Below, piece by piece: positions 49,544 to 54,029 of a stretch of 54,029 nt of DNA (within the stretch, counting starts at the first letter, position 1; every line of letters starts with the position of its first letter). A program made the position numbers and the translations under genes. The notes under the pieces are model-generated. The model was given only the letters and a program-made list of their open reading frames with translations. It made no database searches and was not told the DNA's origin. Origin of the DNA: Variovorax sp. UMC13 (lineage in GTDB: Bacteria > Pseudomonadota > Gammaproteobacteria > Burkholderiales > Burkholderiaceae_C); NCBI RefSeq assembly GCF_014170375.1, contig NZ_LZZW01000027.1:1-54029 (forward strand), written 5' to 3'.

Positions 49544-50956
49544 TCATAGGATGCGCAAGGCATCCATGCTGTAAATCGACTCGATACAGCGCGGGTCTGA
49601 ATCCACCACGCGCCGCCCATTCCGGTTGATTTTGTACGTTACGGGTCGATCCTCATGCGCGAACACCTGGCGGGTGTCTGCGGCAACTTTGGTCACGACC
49701 ACTTTTTTGCCTATGTCCTTGGCGAAAACAGGATGGTGGACGCTCTTGATCTGGCACCGAACGCCCTTGAAAAACGCCTCTGTCGCCGGGGGTTCCTCGT
49801 AGTAGTAGTCGTCGCTCTCGGCAGCAGGGGAGGGCGCTACGTCTTCTTCCTTGGCGTCGATCCGGGCCGGCACGGCCTTGGCGGCCCCCCTGGCCGCCTT
49901 GACTTTCAGGCGCGCAGCTTCGGCCCACTTCTTGACGATGAATGCCTGGTGCTTGGTCAGGACGGCATCCACCAGCACGAACCCGGACGGCAGTGGTTCG
50001 GCCAGGTCATCGGCTCCCACCGGCTCGATGGCCCGCGCCCGCCTGGGCGGTTGCGCCATGCCAGCCAGCCAGGGGCGCACCGGCTTGGCGGCATGCCTGT
50101 TTTGCGCTTCGGCTGTCAGGTAGCGACGATGCGCTTTGACTTTGAGATAGCCGGCGAACACGGCGGCGGCCACCTGGTCAACGGTCATCCCGCCCTGTGC
50201 CGTCTCGAAATGCGAACGGTAGCCCGTCTCGGAGATAAATGGCCCGTCCAGGTCAACGACATGGAACGCGAAATGCCGATCCAGCAGCGAACCAAAGCCA
50301 TCGCCGACTTCCACCAGGCAGCGCACGCCGGCCGACTCCATCAGGAATTCCCCCGACTGGCCCCACATCGGCACCACGCCAGGCGCGGCGCTGCAATGCA
50401 GCTCGATCAACGTGCCGGCCGCCTCGGGGTTCGCGCCATCCTTGCAGCCTTGGTACGTGCCGCCGTTGAGCTTCCAAATGCTCGCGTCGTAACGATTCGC
50501 GGCTGCTTCGGCGGCAGCGCCGTCGCTGGCCAGCACGGCCGCGTGACAAGCGGCCACGGCCTCGGCCGCGACCGCCAGCAGGCCGGCCCGCTCTTCGGGC
50601 AGCTCGGCCGCCAGGTCCGCCGCCGCCTCGTCGCGCTCGCGTAGTCGCTCCTCGACGCCCCCGGCCTTCTTGGCGCGTTTCTTGGTCTTCACGGCGGCCG
50701 GCGCTGCCGGCGTCGGATGCTTGACCAGGTGCGAGTCGATGCACTCCGGTTTTCGGTCGTCGTCGCAGAAACGCAGGCCGTCCACCACGCAGCAGCCCGG
50801 CAGGGGGTATTGCATCCAGTATTCGGGCTCGGGGTAGGGGTGCAGCAGCTCGCCGCACGCATGGCAGCGCTCGGCTGCGCCCACGTCCCCATCCGCGAGA
50901 AGGCGGCCGGCCTCGATGGCCGCATTGCGCCGGTCGGTTCTGTCTTCATGATCCAT
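49544..50956 (-). CDS. klcB: KlcB
   Basis: A 470-residue protein of the klc operon. The N-terminal region has a zinc-ribbon-like CHACGELLHPYPEPEYWMQY with further cysteines. The middle is Ala/Glu-rich, and a KorA/TrbA-like tail appears near residue 340 (FVLVDAVLTKHQAFIVKKWA). Role unknown. It lies 14 bp upstream of korC in the operon klcA-klcB-korC. Confidence 0.88.
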   Translation of the reverse strand: MDHEDRTDRRNAAIEAGRLLADGDVGAAERCHACGELLHPYPEPEYWMQYPLPGCCVVDGLRFCDDDRKPECIDSHLVKHPTPAAPAAVKTKKRAKKAGGVEERLRERDEAAADLAAELPEERAGLLAVAAEAVAACHAAVLASDGAAAEAAANRYDASIWKLNGGTYQGCKDGANPEAAGTLIELHCSAAPGVVPMWGQSGEFLMESAGVRCLVEVGDGFGSLLDRHFAFHVVDLDGPFISETGYRSHFETAQGGMTVDQVAAAVFAGYLKVKAHRRYLTAEAQNRHAAKPVRPWLAGMAQPPRRARAIEPVGADDLAEPLPSGFVLVDAVLTKHQAFIVKKWAEAARLKVKAARGAAKAVPARIDAKEEDVAPSPAAESDDYYYEEPPATEAFFKGVRCQIKSVHHPVFAKDIGKKVVVTKVAADTRQVFAHEDRPVTYKINRNGRRVVDSDPRCIESIYSMDALRIL

Positions 50957-51003
50957 GATCGCGCTCCAGGTGGCTCCAGCCTTTCGGCTGGAGCCGGCCC
51001 CCT

Positions 51004-51438
51004 TTAGTCGATCGCTCGGAAGATTTCTGCGGCCTCGGCGTGGTCGCGTGCGAAGTCGCGCAGGAAGTGGTAGCGGTCGATCAGCACATCCGCCACGTCC
51101 GTGCCCTGGTTGTCAGCGGCAAGCTGGCCCAAGGTGAACAGGGTTGCGACGATGCCGGCCGCATCGGCCGACAGCTCGCCGCTGTACCCGTTCCCGTCGA
51201 CCTCCAGGCACAGCCGGCCAGTCAGCTCGGGCGCGAGATAGAACCCGCCGTTGCTCAGTTCGTAGTAGTTCCAGAACCCGCCGTTGTAGTCTTCACTGAG
51301 CCGGCGCAGCCAGGCATACACCAGCGATTCGCCGCGCATCATCAGGCGCGGTCCGAAGTAAGTAGGTAGGAAGGTAAGCCGGCGATTGCTGGCGACCAGG
51401 GACGCGGTGACGGGTTGGTTTGCTTGGGTGTCGTTCAT
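51004..51438 (-). CDS. klcA: Antirestriction protein KlcA (ArdB family)
   Basis: A 144-residue ArdB-type protein that protects incoming DNA from type I restriction. Family stretches are RRLTFLPTYFGPRLMMRGES, EDYNGGFWNYYELSNGGFYL and AGIVATLFTLGQLAADNQG. The ATG at 51438 follows a GGAGAA site. First gene of the klc operon; regulated by KorA, KorB and KorC. Confidence 0.94.
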   Translation of the reverse strand: MNDTQANQPVTASLVASNRRLTFLPTYFGPRLMMRGESLVYAWLRRLSEDYNGGFWNYYELSNGGFYLAPELTGRLCLEVDGNGYSGELSADAAGIVATLFTLGQLAADNQGTDVADVLIDRYHFLRDFARDHAEAAEIFRAID

Positions 51439-51488
51439 CGGAATTCTCCGGTTGTTGACCTGGGCGAAATGCCCGGCCTTCAAAATGA

Positions 51489-51517
51489 ATTATAGGGCAA
51501 AATGCCCTAGTTGACAA
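51489..51517 (-). promoter_or_regulatory. klcA promoter with KorC operator
   Basis: Minus strand -35 TTGTCA (51512-51517), 17-bp spacer, -10 TATAAT (51489-51494). KorC operator TAGGGCAAAATGCCCTA at 51493-51509 overlaps it. Confidence 0.87.
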
Positions 51518-51520
51518 GCA

Positions 51521-51532
51521 ATTTAGCTAAAC
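51521..51532. promoter_or_regulatory. KorA operator (one mismatch) upstream of klcA
   Basis: ATTTAGCTAAAC, one base from consensus, next to the klcA -35. Confidence 0.7.
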
Positions 51533-51534
51533 TT

Positions 51535-51547
51535 TTTAGCCGCTAAA
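51535..51547. promoter_or_regulatory. KorB operator upstream of klcA
   Basis: Perfect TTTAGCCGCTAAA; it overlaps the 3' end of the gene at 51536. Confidence 0.85.
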
Positions 51548-51820
51548 GAGGGAATCGTTGGCCGCTTTGGCTTGGCCGCGCTCGACGGCCTGGGTGATGC
51601 GTTCCTTCACGGCCTCGACAGCCTTGCGGAACTGCTCCAGGTCGTAGGGCGTGGCGCGCTTGCATTCGCAGTGCTCGACCTCGGCCAGCACGCGGCCGGC
51701 GACGGCTCGCCAGTTGTCCAGCTCGTGGGCACCGACGCAGGCGTGGTAATCGACGTTCGCCAGTCGAAACAGGTGATCGGCCTCGGCACGAAAGGCGGCC
51801 ACTTTCAAAGTCTTGCTCAT
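51536..51820 (-). CDS. KorC-controlled small protein (klu-like position)
   Basis: A 94-residue protein of unknown function, helical with a central cysteine/histidine cluster (VDYHACVGAHELDNWRAVAG; AEVEHCECKRATPYDLEQFR). It lies between klcA and oriV, where IncP-1beta plasmids carry klu genes, but I cannot assign kluA or kluB. It has its own promoter with a KorC operator and a leader nearly the same as those of klcA and kleA. The start at 51820 follows GGAGCATTTCCG. Confidence 0.7.
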   Translation of the reverse strand: MSKTLKVAAFRAEADHLFRLANVDYHACVGAHELDNWRAVAGRVLAEVEHCECKRATPYDLEQFRKAVEAVKERITQAVERGQAKAANDSLFSG

Positions 51821-51870
51821 CGGAAATGCTCCGGTTGTTGACCTGGGCGAAGCGCCCGGCCTTGCCATCA

Positions 51871-51900
51871 ATTATAGGGCAAAATGCCCTAGTCCGTCAA
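51871..51900 (-). promoter_or_regulatory. Promoter with KorC operator, oriV-side
   Basis: Minus strand -35 TTGACG (51895-51900), 18-bp spacer, -10 TATAAT (51871-51876). KorC operator TAGGGCAAAATGCCCTA at 51875-51891. Confidence 0.82.
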
Positions 51901-52408
51901 CCTGTACCCGCGTTTCTTTGACACTTGAGGGGCCACTTCTCCCAGCAATCCGGCTAACGGTCGCCGGCCCTTTCCCCCTTGGAGTAAAACCTTGCGGCCG
52001 TTGCGCTGCACAGTCCTTCCATCTTGGCCGCGATGGTTGTGCGGCATGGACAGTTGCAGGAGTCCAGAGGGGCGCAGCCCCTTTGGGCATAGCGCAGCGA
52101 CCTGGAGACGAAATTAGGGCTGTTGCAGGCGCTTGCGCCTGTTTGGTAGCCCTCTGCGCCGTCAGGCGCAGCTCGAATGCAGGTGAGGCCGAAGGCCGAG
52201 GGGCGCAGCCCCTGGGGGGGATGGGAGGCCGCTTGCGGCCGGGTGGGATCGAGAAGGGGGGTCTCCCCCCTTCGGCGCGTGCTTTTTAAGCACGCAGGTT
52301 AATAACTACGGTTTATTAAATTCGGTTTAGAAAGCGGTTATAAAGCGGTTAGCGCATCGGAAAACATGCCGTAAGTCGTTGATACGCCAAGAAAAAAGCA
52401 AAACCGCT

Positions 52409-52694
52409 GCCCCTCAAGTGTCTAGGGTGCGCCCCTCAAATGTCTGTAGTTGGCCCCCCAAGTGTCAAGGAAGCCGCCCCCCAAGTGTCTAGGGTTGCGC
52501 CCCTCAAGTGTCTATAGAAATCGGGCTTTTCCACAGGCTTATGCACAGTTCCTGTGCATAACTTGACCGCGGCGAGCGCCTGCAGGCACTTGGCCAAGCC
52601 TGGCCAGGCTGAAAACTGACGTTTGCCCCTCAAGTGTCTGCAGTGCGCCGGGGTACTCTGCCCCCCAAGTGTCAATGAACGCCCCCCAAGTGTC
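52409..52694 (+). repeat. IncP-1 oriV iteron cluster
   Basis: Eight copies of the motif GCCCCTCAAGTGTC or variant GCCCCCCAAGTGTC start at 52409, 52431, 52453, 52476, 52499, 52625, 52660 and 52681. The first five are spaced 22-23 bp. These are TrfA-binding sites. Confidence 0.92.
52527..52561. promoter_or_regulatory. DnaA boxes in oriV
   Basis: TTTTCCACA (52527), TTATGCACA (52539) and the inverted TGTGCATAA (52553) lie between the two iteron groups; a further TTGTCCACA is at 52708. They resemble the DnaA-box group of IncP-1 oriV. Confidence 0.7.
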
Positions 52695-52962
52695 ACGGTG
52701 GGCCGATTTGTCCACAAGCCGCCCACAGGGCGCGGGTGGATCTTCGGCAGACCTGGCCCCCGGGCAGGGATCGGCCGGCCTTGGATGGCCGCTTGCGGCG
52801 GCCGTATGGCCCGCTGGCGGGCCTGCAGCCCAGCGGCGAGGGGCATGGACCCGGTGAGCGTCGGAAAGGCGCTGGAAGCCCGCAGGGGTCGAGACGCGGA
52901 ACGTGGCTCGATGCGCAGCACGACATAGCCGGTTTTCGCGCCCGCGAAAATTCCCCGTCCCT

Positions 52963-52967
52963 GGCTT
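52963..52967 (+). repeat. Target site duplication GGCTT (left)
   Basis: GGCTT immediately before the IS1071 end at 52968; pairs with 9032-9036. Confidence 0.85.
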
Positions 52968-53077
52968 GGGGTCTCCTCGTTTTCAGTGCAATAAGTGACG
53001 GTACGAAAAGCTAGCACTGGCGCGGAGGTGGTGTTGGTAGATCGTTGATTTCATTGACTTTCCTGTTCACTTTCAAA
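52968..53077 (+). repeat. IS1071 terminal inverted repeat (oriV side)
   Basis: Begins GGGGTCTCCTCGTTTTCAGT and is an imperfect inverted copy of 258-367 over about 110 bp, with only a few mismatches. Confidence 0.9.
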
Positions 53078-53110
53078 TCTGCGATTCGTGGCGTCAAACC
53101 GTGGTCGGTT

Positions 53111-54029
53111 TCATCCATTGGTGCCAGTTATCGATGCATTTGGCCGCGAAGGCAGGATTTGGTCAGCATAGCGGTCAACCGGGAAGCGAAACACACCCCG
53201 CAAGTTGATGCTCTCCAGCCTGGTGGGCGCAATCTTCCCGATCAGTTCCGGTGGAATGACCTGGCGGCGGTTCGACCAGCGATCCAGGACCGCCTGCATC
53301 TGTGAGGTATTCCACGCCATCACGATGTTGGCCATCAGGCTCAACGCATCGGCCACAGCCTGCATTTCATCGACACGTTTGGCCTGCGCCGGGCTGATCC
53401 GGCCGGTATAAATGGCGCGCTTGAGGGCGTTAACAGCCTCGCCCCGATTGAGCACCCGGCGCAACTCGTTCCTGAAAGCGTCCTTGACAAAGTAGTCAGC
53501 CAAAAACGCCGTACGCAGCAACCGCCCCAATTGCACGCCAGCCTCATAGATTGGATCGCCCTGGGCGGCAGAACCGAACCGCGCAAGAGCTGCCACCGCA
53601 CTGGCATGTCCGCTCATGACCGAGGCTGCCAGGTGCACCAGACTATCCCAATGCTTTTCGATCAAAGCGACGTCGACATTGGCTTCGCACACCGCAGCGA
53701 TTTCTGCGGGCACTTTGGTGCCGCGTGGCACAAAGAGGTGGCGCTGTTTGAGTTCCTTCAACCGCGGGCAAAGATCAAAACCAAGCAAACGGGCATGTGA
53801 CATGGCAAAGTCGGTGTAGCCATGGGTATCCACAGCAAGCTGGCTGGTCTCCAGCTTTTCTTGGCGGATGACACCTTCAATGGCCACGCCCGCCTGGCGC
53901 TCATTGAGCACAAAGGGCTGCGCATGGAAGATGCCCCACCGGTCTTTTACATGGGAGTAGATTCCAATGGAAGGTGTGTTGCGCCGAGGATCAAGCCGGG
54001 CTTGCCACACCCGTTTGGTGGTCTCCATG
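53111..54029 (-). CDS. tnpA: IS1071 transposase, C-terminal part (cut by window edge)
   Basis: The last 305 residues of a Tn3-family transposase, entering from outside the window at 54029 and ending 106 bp from the oriV-side terminal repeat. A catalytic Asp is in AVDTHGYTDFAMSHARLLGF, followed by DLCPRLKELKQRHLF as in Tn3-family enzymes. The C-terminal AMWNTSQM-type block (VMAWNTSQMQAVLDRW) is also typical. Together with 1-234 it should form one complete gene if the plasmid is circular with about 1.8 kb outside the window. Confidence 0.92.
   Translation of the reverse strand, partial: METTKRVWQARLDPRRNTPSIGIYSHVKDRWGIFHAQPFVLNERQAGVAIEGVIRQEKLETSQLAVDTHGYTDFAMSHARLLGFDLCPRLKELKQRHLFVPRGTKVPAEIAAVCEANVDVALIEKHWDSLVHLAASVMSGHASAVAALARFGSAAQGDPIYEAGVQLGRLLRTAFLADYFVKDAFRNELRRVLNRGEAVNALKRAIYTGRISPAQAKRVDEMQAVADALSLMANIVMAWNTSQMQAVLDRWSNRRQVIPPELIGKIAPTRLESINLRGVFRFPVDRYADQILPSRPNASITGTNG

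Larger units (their letters stand above)
51892..52967. other. oriV: Vegetative replication origin oriV
   Basis: About 1.1 kb without genes. A single inverted iteron lies at 51919-51933. A GC-rich part follows to about 52260, then an AT-rich stretch (52285-52390, with TTAATAACTACGGTTTATTA) likely to be the opening region. Next is the iteron cluster (52409-52694) with DnaA boxes between its two halves. The last part, 52700-52967, is GC-rich and ends at the IS1071 target duplication GGCTT. In the ancestor this continued into 9037 and trfA. Confidence 0.92.

Overview
The window is most of an IncP-1 broad-host-range conjugative plasmid, probably from a betaproteobacterium (Burkholderiales type). 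It carries nearly the whole backbone: oriV, trfA, the complete trb mating-pair operon, the tra operons around oriT, and the kfr/kor/inc/kle/klc control region with canonical KorA, KorB and KorC operators. Layout resembles the R751-like IncP-1beta group (kleA, kleE and kleF only; trbO/trbP followed by upf30.5), but I cannot fix the subgroup without a trfA phylogeny. The cargo (tripartite tricarboxylate receptor, LysR regulator, DUF6351 lipoprotein) and the IS1071 copies also fit Burkholderiales.

Region by region. 1-367 and 52968-54029 are the two ends of an IS1071 copy whose middle lies outside the window. 486-5192 is accessory cargo. 5193-5950 holds only decayed sequence. 6016-6955 is the remnant of a second replicon: nine iterons, a DnaA box and a TrfA-like initiator gene that has lost its 5' part. 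6950-9031 is a truncated IS1071 whose tnpA is fused to that initiator gene. The outermost IS1071 ends are flanked by the same 5 bp, GGCTT (52963-52967 and 9032-9036), so everything between behaves as one composite insertion that split oriV from trfA.

9133-10288 is trfA with an ssb remnant and the KorA/KorB-controlled promoter. 10323-23786 is trbA and trbB-trbP (type IV secretion and pilus). 23800-25735 is upf30.5, a nuclease gene, a small unknown gene and parA resolvase. 25736-27770 is a Tn402-type non-autonomous element that landed at the start of parA and carries a serine resolvase, an unknown gene and a mazEF-like toxin-antitoxin pair. 28025-39852 is traC-traJ on the minus strand, then oriT (nic near 40003), then traK-traM on the plus strand.

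41878-44795 is the kfr operon (kfrA, kfrB-like, kfrC-like) interrupted by a FicTA-type toxin-antitoxin pair. 44987-48255 holds korB, incC, korA, kleF, kleE and kleA. An IS5-family element (48449-49272, TA duplication) separates kleA from korC. 49272-51820 holds korC, klcB, klcA and one small KorC-controlled gene. 51892-52967 is oriV with IncP-1 iterons and DnaA boxes.

How it works together: TrfA acts on the oriV iterons. KorA, KorB, KorC and TrbA repress replication, maintenance and transfer promoters. IncC/KorB partition the plasmid, and ParA resolves multimers. TraI/J/K relax oriT, TraG couples it to the Trb channel, TraF cyclises the TrbC pilin, and TraC primes DNA in the recipient.
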